The notes under the pieces: model-generated | Databases searched by the model: none | What the model saw: the letters and a program-made list of their open reading frames with translations, nothing else | What the model was told of the DNA's origin: nothing | Assembly: GCA_021442155.1 (NCBI GenBank) | Contig: CM038216.1 | Span: forward strand, 159,821,983-159,885,982 | Reading direction: 5' to 3' | Source: Cymbidium sinense | Taxonomy: Eukaryota > Streptophyta > Magnoliopsida > Asparagales > Orchidaceae | Length of the DNA: 64,000 nucleotides | Position numbers and translations under genes: made by a program | In this document: positions 46,945-60,400 of the stretch, in pieces | How positions within the stretch are numbered: position 1 is the first letter of the stretch | Layout: every line of letters starts with the position of its first letter

Positions 46945-49900
46945 ACTTAAAGCATCAATATTCTCGAATGTCCATACTATATATTGATATTCAAATATAT
47001 GTAACCCATACATGAATCATAAAGATAAAGCAACACTTTAACATGTTTAGAGTATAAGCACATGCAAATCCTACATAGTATTCATAACTAATATCAATCC
47101 AAATTTTATTATCAATTTATAACTTTCAAAATATTTTGAAATTTATTAATAATAGCCACACACATATAATAAGATGAATCTAACATATGCAACTTTTACA
47201 TAAGTAAATTGAAGTGATTATTTTTATTTGAAAATTTAAATGCATGATATCAAATGACATATAACACTTATGGTGATTGAAAAGGAATGACTGAACACCT
47301 CCACATAATTCATTCAACTACACTAATTCCTAAGGACAATCACATTAAATAATATCATTTAAGGAAAATCTTAGCTTTTTATGGAATTTGATTTTGGATT
47401 AAGGTTATTAAACTTAAAGAGGAGAAACATTTGCTATTTTTATCTCATCCCATGTGAGTGACTTAATGTGTTTAAAGAAAGGTAATTAAGTGATTTTTAT
47501 GGATTAATTAAGTTTGAATCATTAAGCAAATAATTTATTTTTCCTTTCCTTTGGTTCTTTAATTTGATTAATCATTTAACCATAAGCCTCCAATGATATG
47601 CAAATAAAAAATTAAAATTGCAATGCACTTATGGACCTAATGGAGTGAAGCTTATAATTAAATGTTAATTAATTAAAGAATCTGATTAAGTACTTATATG
47701 ATTTTCCCATATCATTGGGTTAATCATAATTTTCTTAAGGGTCTTCATGTTATTAAACACATAAAGAGGAACCCACAAATTCAAATTAGATTATCTGATT
47801 TAATTACCATTTTAATTTGATTTAATTTCATCATCAATTGCTTAATCATTCCTTAATTAAATCATGATTTAATTAACCCTCACATATGAAATGAATTTAG
47901 GGAAACAATTATGAAGGAGGTTCTAATCATTCTACTTCATCAGTCTGTTATTAATAATGCTTAATCAAGTTTAATTAATTAATTTTTACTATTTAATAAC
48001 TTTAATAATCATTAAATTAATTAAGAAGGGTAATTAAGATTATAATTTCAAATTATCCTAATTACCTAGCCAATAAATCTCAAGAAAATTATGAGAGGCA
48101 GAGAATATCCCATAAAATCAACATATTAAATTTGAGGCTCATTAGCCAAGTCATTAAGGCCTAATTATACTAACTAAGAAAAAAATTAAACCTTAATTAA
48201 GCTCAAAATCACTATTCAAACTATAAAAAAAATATTTTTATTAAAATCTCCTATGTTTACCCTTTCCAAAATGGGTTACTCATCTCTTTAGGATTTTTCT
48301 GCAACTAGTTATGAATTTTTGAAGTTTAGGATGTTTAAATATATTTTAACCATTATTAATCCCTAATCGTTGACCCAATGCGGAGCTAACGGTGGCATTT
48401 TCCACATGGCACAGATTAGCCACTTAAATGATCTAACGCAAAGATGTTGAGTCAATGACGATGCTTTCATCCCCACCATCCTCGACGATGGGATTACCGT
48501 GGATTTTAATGGATTAAATCAAATAAAATGAGTGGATTAAATCATGACCATCCATTCTAATCATGCAGAATGGATGGTTGATGATCCTTCATCCCCCAAG
48601 CAACGGAAGATGGATACCGTCCCCTCCTCCGCTCAATCCGAGCTCGCCAAAGCTCATGAGGCATCAGGATCAACTCCAAAATATATAAGAGATAGATATA
48701 TGGAGATCCTATGATGGAAATTGCATGAAATGAAGATTTCTATCACAAGAGATCAACACCTATGGACTTTTCTATGGTTTGTCAAAATTTACCTCCGAGA
48801 GCTCAAGACCAATGGTCCAACGATTAAGGTAGCTTCATCTTGAAGAGACGAAGCCCTATTTTGAAGCTCGCAAGTTTCCTCCCATCCAATGGCTTTATGG
48901 ACTGATCGCCATCAAATATGTCATCAGAGTAGTCTAAGACTAGTTTTGAATCAATCGTGAATTGATTCATTTCACCTCGAGAGGAAGGTGTGGGTGAAGT
49001 TAATTTGGTATTGGTTGAGTTTGAGTGAGTTGGATGGAGTGGAGGCTCATTTTGCTGGTTTGGTGTTACCGCAATGGGGAGCTCAAGGGAGGTAGGGAAG
49101 GCACTAGGGAAGCTCATCTGACTCATTGAAGCTCATGGATGATTGTCTCTATGTTGGAATGAGATGGGGAGGAGTATATCCTCCTGAATGGATGATGGGG
49201 ATTTGCTCTAATTTTGGTAGATGTCCCACTGAAGATGGGGACGGAATGGGGATGTGGAGCTCCTTGAGTGAGTGAAGGAAGTGGGCTGGCAAGGACTGAG
49301 GTTGAATGTCCATTCTCCTCAAGGTGAGCCCATAGAATGGTTAGCTCACCCTTTGACCCATGGCAATCAGCTTTAGTCATGTTAACTAGGTCGAGGTCCA
49401 AAACAAGCTTTGGGTGTCGCCAAAAGCAAAAGGGTAGGTGAGACTATACAAATGGAGATTTAGTCCCATTTGGATGGGTTTTAGGCTAATTCAGGTTTGA
49501 AATGGGTTGGGTTTGATTTGGCGACCATGGTGACCCAAAGATGGGACATGTCAAGTTTGGTTGTTTGGAGTTGGTTTGGTTGGTTTGGCTCAATTTGACC
49601 CATGTAGGTCAAATTGGGTCAATTAGGTTGACCAATTGGTCAAATTGGGTCAAACCATTGGATCATGTTCAAATGATGATTATGGATGTTTAGGTTCAAT
49701 TGATTTGATTTGATTTGAAGTGGAATCAATTTGGCTCATAGGTTCATATAAATGGGTAAGTTGACCAATTTGATCAAATTGGCCAAATTAGCCTAAGGTT
49801 GGCTTAGATTGATTTGATTTGGAGATGATTGATTTTAATTAATTTGGATTTGGGAATGATTTATATCAATTTGACCCTTTAGGTCAATTTAGGGTCAATT

Positions 49901-50745
49901 AGGTTGACTTGGTCAAAATGGATTTAATCAAGGGCTTGATCATATTCAATAGTCAATTTATGATGAATTTGAGTCATTAGTTTGAACAATTTTGAATTGG
50001 ATTGAGATTTGATTCAATTTGCCTCTTTAGGTCAAATTGGGTCAACTTGGGTCAAAGGGGCCAAATTGACTTGGTTAGGTTCAATTATTGGTCAAATCAT
50101 ATTCAATACTCAATTTATGATTGATTGGAAGTAATGGTTCTAATCAATTAGGTTTAGAATGAAGTTTGGTTCAATTTGGTTCATGTACTTGGGTCAGGTG
50201 ATCAAATTAGTTTGGTTTGACCCAATTGATTATAATTGAAAAGTCAAGGGTAATCAACCATCATTGTAGAAAGTTATGGATTAGTTGGTTCAATCCAATT
50301 TGGGTTGGATTAAAGTTTGGATCAAATGGGTCCTTTAGGTCACTTCAAGTGAACCAAATGGGTCAATTTGAGTTGGATTGAATTAGGTTGAATTGAGTTT
50401 GATAATTGATTTAGATTGATTGATGGCTTTGATTTGATTTAGATTTAATTATATTTTGAAAATATGGACCCTTTTAGGGCAAAATGGCGTTAGGTTGATT
50501 GAGTTGATTTGGTTTGATTGATTTGATCATAGGCTTTGGAAGGATTTGAATTGGAGATTTTAATGGTTGGAATGCTTTGGTAAAAAGAAATTGGATTGGT
50601 TTCAATTGAATAGGTTTGGGCTTGATCCAAAGTATGATGGCAGGATTGATTTAAGTGTCCTATGACTAAAGAGATTCAAATGTCTAGACGATTCCTAAAT
50701 CTAAGATAGGGAGGAAGAGTCCTCACTCTAAAAGTGAGGTCAACA
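46945..50745 (-). mobile_element. Family B, right copy, truncated
   Basis: Reverse complement of about 3657-7775. It ends precisely at gaggtcaaca (50745), the complement of the TG start of B. The other end is truncated. It includes the GC-richer block (48380-49420) with a TATA-centred palindrome at 49165-49186 and the GGTCAA tract (49560-50350). No coding frame is conserved with the other copies; the frames at 48824-49401 are not supported as genes. Confidence 0.8.
49165..49186. promoter_or_regulatory. TATA-centred palindrome in B (right copy)
   Basis: The sequence ggggaggagtatatcctcct is an imperfect inverted repeat around tata and is homologous to 5572-5595. Confidence 0.35.
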
Positions 50746-51224
50746 ATTATACTCTCTCTCTCTCTCTCTCTCTCCCTCCCTCTCCATATAACTAAGGTAT
50801 CAATAATCATGATTTTATTTCTACTAAAATTTTGATTTGGATTAGATTTATTTAGTAGTTGTATTCTTCACTTTCAAGGGTGGTACTATTATTTCATTGT
50901 GTTATGTGGTCAGAATTTGTTAAAACAAGCTCGAGTATTCGAAACCAACTCAAGCACACGATCTGAGCTTGAGCTTTAAATTTTTCTCTCGAAATGAGCT
51001 CTTTTATTTGAGCTCGAGTCAAGCTCTTTATTTGAGCTCTTCGAGCCAACCACTTATTAAATGAGCTGAGCTTGATATAGTTAAAGATCAAGTTCAATTT
51101 AACTCTTTTATACCTATATTCTAAATTAAAGATACTAAAAAAAATTTCTATCAACTCAATTTCTCACATATAATAAATAGAAATATTATTCATCACTTAA
51201 TTTTATAAGTTTAAATTTTTGTTA

Positions 51225-51795
<571 letters not shown>

Positions 51796-51990
51796 GAGGT
51801 TGGGGCAGGCATCGAATGACTCTTCTTAAGTAGCAAATGAAGAATTTTATGAAAAATTGAACATACTTTTATCTCATATATTTAAATGCTTTCATTTTAT
51901 TTAATTTTATTTAAAATATATAAAATGAAAATACTAATTATTAAAATTTATATTAATACTTAACCATCAAAATATTTATATTATCCATGC

Positions 51991-52555
51991 AATAACTTTT
52001 ATTTCTACTACACTATTCATTAACCTGCACTAAAACATTTGTCAATACATTTAGAGGTTGTTTGAGATTAATTTTTTATGCTATTTTTTAAATATATTTA
52101 TTTAAAATATTTTTTATATATTTTTATTTTTTATTATCAAAAATAAATAAGATTATTTTTAAAAATACATAAAATAATTTTTAGATATTTTAAATATTTT
52201 TAAAAATAACAATTATACTCAAATATATTTTATCTTCATACAAAATATAGATAAAACAAAACAAAAAAAAGCATACATAAAATAAAAAAAACAAAATGAT
52301 CCTAAACGGCCTTTAGAATTTTCAAACAATTTATGCCTATGTCAAATTGTCAATAGACTTCAAGAAACCTATAGACAAAGAAAACTTTCCTGTGTGAATG
52401 AAATGAATAAACTAATTACGAAAGCTTACATCCATAATAAATCTCCACAATATATTTAGATAAATCTTGATGCAACAATAAGACAAAATATAGATAAAAC
52501 TAATCTACCTCAAGAAAATAATCATTTCAATTTTTCTCCCATAAATATTGAGACA
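51991..52555 (+). repeat. Duplicated flanking segment, copy 1
   Basis: The part from about 52310 matches 57050-57310 directly (shared: ttttcaaacaattt, then aatagacttc, then tctacctcaagaaaataatc, then tttctcccataaatat). It marks the outer flank of family A, which is therefore present twice in the same orientation. The first part is AT-rich without recognised content. Confidence 0.75.
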
Positions 52556-52702
52556 GCTATGAGGATTGTAGAAGCTTCTTTCTGGGATCAATTGCTTGAG
52601 GGTGAGAGGGCACTGATACCTCTCTTCTACTTCTGTGCTAACAAATCTATTAGACTCACTTAAAGTCACCCTTCTCTAGTTAACGAGCTTCTTGTGCGGC
52701 AT
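52556..52702 (-). pseudogene. Decayed PF20167-like ORF, N-terminal fragment
   Basis: The start at 52702 gives MPHKKLVN, a stop, then RRVTLSESNRFVS. It is homologous to the N-terminus of the ORF in the other X copies and is cut off by the end of the repeat. Confidence 0.55.
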
Positions 52703-53410
52703 AATTACTTTCTTAGTAGGGGAGAAAACTGAAAGAATGAGAGAGAGCTCTAAGAAATAAAAAATGCATAATGAAAAAATGAGCAACCCCAGAGTTTTAT
52801 TTATAAACCTAGACTAGTGCCATAATGCTACAATGTCAGCACTAACCTCTGGTTTTTGAAAAAAATAACATCAGTCACATGCACCTCAGCATTGGTCATC
52901 GTCAAATCGGTTTTATGTCAATCAAAAAAGCATTAATTATTATTAATTTCAAAACCAAAAATGTGTCAGGCATTGATGTTGCACCACAACACTGGTCAAA
53001 AAGTTGTCCTTCCCATTTAAAGCGTATGTTCGTCTGCTAGCTTTTATGAACTGACTTTTAACTACATGACATATATAGAAGCACCAAGGTGCTAGTTAGC
53101 TGGTCAACATGAATAAACTAAGCTAAACATGTCCAATATTAAGTGCTACAACACTGCATTTGTAGTGCCAAAGAGCTAATCCTTTACCTTTTCAAGAGAC
53201 AAACATACATGCTCTAAAATGCTACAATACTAAGCACTCGCCGCTAAGGCACCAATTTGACAGTGCTATTGAGCTATCAAGCGCCAAAGTGCTATCCTAA
53301 TAAACATATTTTTAATGTCATGGCACTTAATAAAATGGATTTGAATAACCTGCATATACCCAGACACATGTATAAAAAATGGTCTAAATTAATTGTCTAA
53401 AGATGCTATA
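52556..53410 (-). repeat. Family X, fourth copy, truncated
   Basis: Reverse complement of about 10661-11345 joined directly to the equivalent of 3463-3656. Near 53220 it preserves the empty target site of B. The remainder of X is absent. Confidence 0.8.
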
Positions 53411-56019
53411 TAGTTTAGTTTCCGATTGGGTCTTATGTTCAAAAAACCTAACCATTCCTCGATAATGGCTATATTGATTGTAAAATTTATTCGAAGGGAT
53501 ATGTTCAAAATGAATGAAGTTCATCATTCAAGATAATTTAAAACAATCATTCATCCACCCATCCATCACTATTTATCAAGGATGATAAGCTAAAAAATTC
53601 TCTGCTCCTAAATAGCTAATGTTAAATTAATTATATCTATGTTCATACTTAAATAATCTCTTGCTAGTAAAGATGTGGCATGTGTCATCTCGTGATTTTG
53701 TAATCAAATGAAATGACATAAAATACAAATTTGACAAAACCCTCGATCGGGTGGTTTGGCTTCTATATAGCTCCACTATATTTTGGTCATGGTAATTGTC
53801 CTTATGTTTTCTAATGGATTTGCTCCTTGAGCCATGAATTATGGAATTTAATATGCAAAAAATCTTCTATTAGCTAAAGTTGACTTAAGTTTACCACATT
53901 AGACAAATATCACCCAAAGTCTACAAGAATACCTTGAATGACACAACTCATGACTATTGACAAGGATTCTTTGGTCAGAAACTATTTCTCTTGACTAAGT
54001 TGACTAGGGATCATGACAGCCCGGGATGACAGAACTATGGGATCTTGATCGGGCGTATCAACATCCCCTCCAATATACACATTAAGTTAAATGACAATTA
54101 TTTATGTCATATCACACATACCACTAGCGCTCATATCGTGGAGATATGATTATTACCAACCATAATCAAGAATGCTCTCGTATTGTGGTAAGAGTAGTAA
54201 TTAACTATGGAGGCCTATGTCCATAGGAAGTAGAACCCATATATAAATAAATCCTAATGTAATGCTAGAAGAAATCTAGTTGAATATATATCAATAAGTC
54301 TCTTGAAAAACATACTTCTACCCATCAACCATCAAAATAAAGATGGTTGAGAGCATCTTCAAAAGTGTTTTTTTTTCTTTAGCGATCACATGGTTCATGA
54401 TATTTTGGTAGTTTCAATTTCCATTGTTGCCACAAAGTCAGTTTTTAACACAAGTGGTAGTATTCTTGATCCATTTAGAAGTTCATTATCCCAAATGATT
54501 GCACAAGCTATAATATGAGCTCACGGTTGAAAGTGAGAAAAATGAATAGTTAATCTAGTAAATGTGAAAAAAATATTAATGATATTAATAAATTTGATGA
54601 CGGTACTTCTTAATTTTATAATTATTTATTTTTTCTAATATTTTTAATTAAACTAATTATTTACTCATTTATTTACAAATTTGGCAAAATTTACAAGTGA
54701 AATACAAACTTTGTGGCTAAGATTATCATGTTGCTTGAAAAAATTTATAATACAAAACTCTTGGAAATTTTATTTTATTGAATTATTGAGAAGGTTTGGT
54801 GAATAGTCAACTATTGATTGTTTACTTAATTTTATGTTGGTGAACTTGTAGCAACTTTTATATGGTTAAGGTGACACTATATTTCTTATTATTTAACTTA
54901 ATTTAGTTGATTACTTGCTATTATTTGGACTTTGGAGAGTGAGATATTGGCAAAATTTACATGCTTTATTGTCATTTAGATGCAACCTTTTGAACTTAAG
55001 AGAGTGTGGTATTGACTAAAAAATTATTTATTTTGTTGCCATTTAGATGCAGTCATTTACATGTTTTGCTGCTACTTGTGAGTTGTGACCTTTACTAATT
55101 TGATGTTGGAAATTAATTTTTGTCACTATTAGCTAGTGACATTCTATTTTTTCTACACCTTTGTCACTTTGCCTGACTGTTAGGCAATGGCCTGTGAGTT
55201 AGGGGTTGGTTTCTAAATAGATGGTTGTTTTATTTTTTTTAGCACTACCAGCTTTTTATTAATTCTAACTAATGGGTTCTCTTTAATCTCTATTAAATTC
55301 TTATATTCTAATTCTTCTTAGGGGCAATGACAACAATTGATGTAATGATTAATATATAAATATTGTTGGTTACATATTTTGGTGTTATGGCTCTCTGAGG
55401 CTTGGAGCTGGGGACTTTTCAAATTTATTATTACCCCATACGTATACATGGTGATCATATTTTTTTAGATATTACACTTGAATATGGTTAACAAGTGATA
55501 TTTTTATAACTGAGCTTGGGACCTAATTTGCATATATATATGAGGCTATGACAATGGATTGCAACTACATCTACATACATGATATCAAATTTATTCACTT
55601 AAATATGGTCAAAAAATATGAATCATGATGAGCTCTTGTAATTTTTTTCTCATTTTTTTGTTGGTAGTTTTTGTTGGTATTATGTGTAGCCTGCTTATAG
55701 GAGAATATATCTTTTAAAATATGTAGGTATTTAGTTTAGTTAATAAACTTCTCCATTTTTTTAATTCTAACTTTCAAAGAATTAGACCTTACTTGTGAGT
55801 TGTGACCTTTACTTGTTTGTTGTTGGAAATTAATTTGCTTATGTTATTCGGTTTACCAAAAATAGTTCCGAATAAACCAAAGTATTATTCAGTTAATTCA
55901 ATTTTTTCACACTAATTGGATGGTTCAGTTATTGAGAATCCTTGGTTTGGTTTGTTTGGTTTGATGAAAATGTCAACAAAACTAACCAAATCAATCAAAT
56001 GCACACCCCTATCCAAGAT

Positions 56020-56076
<57 letters not shown>

Positions 56077-56815
56077 TAACTAAGGCACCAATAACCATTA
56101 CTTTTATTTCAGCTAAAATCTTGATTTTGTGGATTAGTTTTATTTATTGGTTGTGTACTTCACTTTCAAGGGTGGTACTGTTATTTCATTATGTTATGTG
56201 GTCATTAAAACAAGTTCGAGTATTTGAGACCATCTCAAGCACATGATCTGAGCTCCAGCTTTAAATTTTCTCTAAGTCGAGTTTGAGATCTTCATTTGAG
56301 CTCTTTATTTGAGTTTTATTTGAGCTCGAGCCATCCACTTATAAACGAGCTGAGCTTGATATGCTTAAAGCTCAAGCTCAATTTAACTCATTTATACCTA
56401 TATTATAATAAATATAAATATTATTCATTACTTAATTTTATAAGTACTTAAAAACAAAATATCTTCAATAATTTTCATTTGAAATGTTTATGGGGAAGTT
56501 GTCTATTTCACCTATTTTAATTGTCATGTTGATAACAATTTGGTTGTTCTGCTGTCAGATCATGGAAAATTGAACGTACTTAAATCTCATATATTTAAAT
56601 ATTTTCATTTGATTTAATTTTTTTAATATATAAAATAAAAATACTTATTATTAAAATTTATATTAATACTTAACCATCAAAATATTTATATAAAATAAAA
56701 AAGTAAGTGAAATAAAACTTGCGAGCTTGATTCCATAATTTTAAAAATAAACACTCAAACAAACTTGTTTTACTATTTAAATAATCATAAATACTCTGAC
56801 TCATTTAGATCCTTT
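53411..56815 (-). repeat. Family A, right copy (inverted partner of 1-3462)
   Basis: Collinear reverse complement of the window start, about 3.4 kb. It includes the homologous TC microsatellite (56024-56072) and MITE-like segment (55850-56015). The C-A-G-rich stretch at 53930-54065 pairs with 2805-2960. No coding sequence was recognised. Confidence 0.8.
56024..56072. repeat. (TC)n microsatellite
   Basis: TC run of about 49 bp, partner of the GA run at 734-780. Confidence 0.95.
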
Positions 56816-57510
56816 CAAAAAAATGGAAAGAATTAAAATAAAATAATTTATAATCAACTCTCAAAAAATCCCACTAAGTTCATAACGTTCTACCCATCAT
56901 GATATGAACCATGGTTAGCCCAAACTAACTCGAATTGGTACCATATAAAATAAGCCCATTCACATAAAGCACCTTAGGAACACAATACCTTTACGGAATT
57001 TCTAAATAGCCATAAATGACATGAAATAACTTTTATTTCTAAACATGGCAGTACATTTAGAATTTTCAAACAATTTTATGCCTATGTCAAATACGTCAAT
57101 AGACTTCTAAGCAACCTCACTGACACAGAAAACTTCCCTGTGAACGAAATGAACAAATTAGTTATGGGAGCTTACTATAATAAATCTCAACAATATATTT
57201 GGATAAATCTTGATGCAACATTAAGACAAAATATGGTTAAAATAAAACTAATCTACCTCAAGAAAATAATCATTTCAATTTTTCTCCCATAAATATCGAG
57301 ATAGCTATTTAACCAATTAAAGTAGTTGTGTTATATATGAGATCAATAAATATATAAACATAACATATATTTTAGTTGTTATTTAACCAATTAAAGTAGT
57401 TGTGTTATTACTAATTATTATCCAATATTTATATTAGATAAATTGATATTAAGATGTAATAGAATTAAATATTGGATCTAATATACATTATAAAAAGTAA
57501 GATATGAGAG
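56816..57510 (+). repeat. Duplicated flanking segment, copy 2
   Basis: The stretch at 57050-57310 repeats 52310-52555, and 57290-57510 repeats 59405-59625. A 29-base word (tatttaaccaatt then aaagtagttgtgttat) occurs twice here, about 75 bp apart. The first 200 bases (56816-57020) have no partner seen. Confidence 0.7.
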
Positions 57511-57519
57511 AATCCAATT

Positions 57520-58480
57520 TTTTTTTCAAGAGTCATGACATTAATTTAGAGAAATACAAACTGTGGCTTTGGTTTGAAAAACATTTACAATACTAAACTC
57601 TGGAGATTTTATTTTATTGAATTATTGAGAAGGTTTGGTGAATAGTGAACTATTAATTGTTTACTTAATTTTATGTTGGGGAACTTGTAGCAACTTTTAT
57701 ATGGTTAAGGTGATTATATTTATTGTTAACTTATTTTTAGTTGTTCACTTGCTATTATTTGGACTTTGGAGAGTGAGGTATTGGCTAAATTTTACATGCT
57801 TTGTTGCATTTAGATGTAGCCTTTGAAATTTAGAGTGTGGTATTGGCTAAAATATTATATATTTTGCCATTTAGATCATTTATATGTTTTGCGCTACTTG
57901 TGAGTGACCTTTACTAGTTTGGAGTTGGAAATTAATTTGTGACTATTAGCGGTGAGATTCTATTTTTTCTACACATTTGTCACTTTGCCTGACTGTTAGG
58001 CTTCAGCCTGCGAGTGGGGGTGGATTTCTAAACTAATGGTTGTTTTATTTTGTAGCACTATCAGTTTTTTATTAATTCTAACTAATTAGTTTCTCTATAG
58101 TCTCTATTAAATGCTTATATTCTAATTCTCCTTAGGGGAAATGACAGCAATTGATACAATGATTAATGTATAAATACAGTTGGTTACTTAATTTTGGTGT
58201 TATTTCCCTCTCAAAGGTTTGGAGCTAGTGACTTTTCAAATTTATTGTTACCCCATACATATACATGGTGATCATATTTTTTAGATATTACACTTGAATC
58301 TTGTTAACAAGTGATATTTTTATAACTAAGGTTGGGCCCTAATCTGCATATACATATATATCTGCATATACATATATATATTCTTGCAAGTTTTGAAGGT
58401 GAAATGCTAGGAATGCATTCAACAATCAATAAGGCTATGACAAAGGATTGCAACTACATCTACGTACATGATACTTTTAT
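57520..58480 (-). repeat. Family A, additional partial copy
   Basis: Direct repeat of 54680-55580, hence the same orientation as the right A copy. It keeps a stretch near 58385-58430 (complement of 1210-1275) that the right A copy has lost, so it is not simply derived from that copy. Confidence 0.75.
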
Positions 58481-58484
58481 AGTT

Positions 58485-59150
58485 TTACTCAAATTTAAAG
58501 AGGTATAGGTCATCCCATGGGTCAATCAACCCAAATTTAGACCATTTAGCTAAGTAATTAGGCTTAATTAATTATCTAAAACTTCAAATCCTAATTATCT
58601 GCTCCTTGGGGCTTTTATTTTTCTTTTATTCTCCTCCATCTAAGCTTTCCAAAATGGGTTTATTTATATTTTGAACTTTTCTATAATTAGTGATGATTTT
58701 TTTAAAGTTCTGCTTAATTAGCACATATTTTTAACCCTTATCAATCCATTTACACAATTGGTGTTGAGACTAACGCTGGTTTTTCCACATGGTGTCATGA
58801 GATTAGTCACTTAAATTGTCTAATGCTTGTTGACTTAACGGTGGTGGATGAGCTTTCATTTTGGCCATTCATCATGGATCAAATAACTAGATTAATCTTG
58901 TGGTTTTAAAGAAATAAATCGATAAAATTAACACAAGTAATCATGGTCATCCATTCTAATCACGAAACCAACTAATGATAATCCATCATCTTCTCACGCG
59001 GAAGACACATCATTTATCTTTTATCACTTGATCCAAGCTCATGCTCGCTCGACACTAGATACAAAATGTAAGGGTATGATTCTAAGGGAAATCTTACTCG
59101 ATCATTAAAGCATATTCATTCACAAAGTACCAAAATCTTACTATTTTCTG
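58485..59150 (-). mobile_element. Family B fragment
   Basis: Homologous to about 48090-48620 in the right B copy, sharing tttccaaaatgggtt, then ttttccacatgg, then atggtcatccattctaatca, then ttaatccatc-type words. Only this middle part of B is present. Confidence 0.6.
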
Positions 59151-59404
59151 ACTAGAAATTGTTGGCTTTATGAGCCTCATGTTCAATCTAATTAATTATG
59201 ATGATAACAAATATATGCTTGGATGTTCTAATGTATATTTTATATGTTTCAGATATATTGATTGCTAATTATATATCCAATATATCTCATAATATATTTG
59301 AGAAATTACAAATATGAATGAAAGTTAAATCGGGATACTGCTCAAGATACAATATTTAATATGTATTTATAACTATCTTAGAAATTCATATGAGTTCATT
59401 ACAT
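59151..59404. other. AT-rich spacer
   Basis: No coding frame or repeat partner was recognised. Confidence 0.4.
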
Positions 59405-59625
59405 GAATTAATTTTCTCCCATAAATATCGAGACATAAGGGTGAGTTGGTTTTTCTATGAAATAAATATAAACAAAAACATATATTTTAGTTGTTATTTA
59501 ATCAATTTAAAAGTAGTTGTGTCATTACTAATTATTATCCAATATTATTATTACATAAATTGATATTAAGATGTAATAGATTGAAATATTGGATCTAGTA
59601 TACATTAAAAAAAGATATGAATGAA
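59405..59625 (+). repeat. Duplicated flanking segment, copy 3
   Basis: Direct repeat of 57290-57510 (ctcccataaatatcgaga, then acatatattttagttgttat, then attattatccaatatt, then ttgatattaagatgtaatag). The two copies bracket the A and B fragments at 57520-59150. Confidence 0.8.
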
Positions 59626-59677
59626 GTTAACCATATAAAAAAATGTGACAATAATGTGGAAAGATAACCAAAGATTT

Positions 59678-59960
59678 AACAACAACAACAACAACAACAA
59701 TAACAAGCCTTAATCCCACTAGGTGGCTTACATGAATCCTTTTTGTCCTATTATGTGTCAAATTCTCATTTAATTTATAAGATCATTTTTTATACATCTT
59801 AACCAAGTCTTTTAGTTACCTTTCTTAACATAAAGAAATCTAATGCATCTACTCTAATTGTCATTACTAATTATGTCCAAACCATCTATAACTCCCTAAT
59901 CTTATTACCAGAGCTACTCCAATTTTTAACATAATTTTGCATTCTATCTCTAAGAGTAAA
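59678..59960 (-). mobile_element. RTE-type LINE 3' end
   Basis: On the minus strand the end is a TTG-repeat tail (the plus strand shows a run of aac at 59679-59703), preceded by the plant RTE terminal words (gtgggattaaggctt, then catgtaagcc). Just upstream, the reading KTWLRCIKNDLIN and then TKRIHVSHLVGL resembles the C-terminus of plant RTE proteins (GRPKKTW..V...DL, then W...IHVADP). Only the last few hundred bases remain. Confidence 0.7.
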
Positions 59961-60400
59961 GATATCCATGAGCATATCATCTCTATAACACTTAACTTAG
60001 TCTTATAAAGATTTAAGAATAAATAAAATCAAGCATAAAAATAAGAAAATTTGATTTTAGCTATTCATGTTATACAATCATAGACCATATCATAGAAGTT
60101 TGAAACTCATTAAGAAAGTTTTTAAAAATTCTAACAAGAAAAATTAAACCATTCATAAAAATAAGAAGGTTATCAGTAAAACCAAACGGGGACTCCAAAG
60201 AACCTCCTAAGGTGTGATAAGTCTTTTGAAGAAAGTCCTCAAACATTTTATTTAAACTTCTGGAAATATTTTCTACAACAACAATGAATAATACTAGAGA
60301 AATAGGATCACCTTGTCTAAGCCCATGAGAATCTTTAAAGTACCCATGAGTTTTACCATTGTTGATAAGGAAAAAAAGAGGTGATTCAATATAGTAATTT
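59961..60400 (-). pseudogene. L1-type LINE reverse transcriptase fragment
   Basis: The minus strand from about 60395 gives a continuous frame. SPLFFLINNGKTHGYFKDS leads to HGLRQGDPISLVLFIVVVE, ENISRSLNKMF, and then FTDNLLIFMNG. The frame stops near 60075. This matches plant L1 ORF2 RT (I..NG...G.F...RGLRQGDPLSPYLF...AE.LS..., then FADDLLIF). The catalytic FADD has become FTDN, so the fragment is inactive. It directly adjoins the RTE tail but belongs to a different LINE clade. Confidence 0.8.

Noticed and set aside
48824..49401. Two adjoining minus-strand frames rich in Pro/Ser
   Set aside because: They lie in the GC-richer block of the right B copy. The frame is not conserved in the other B copies.
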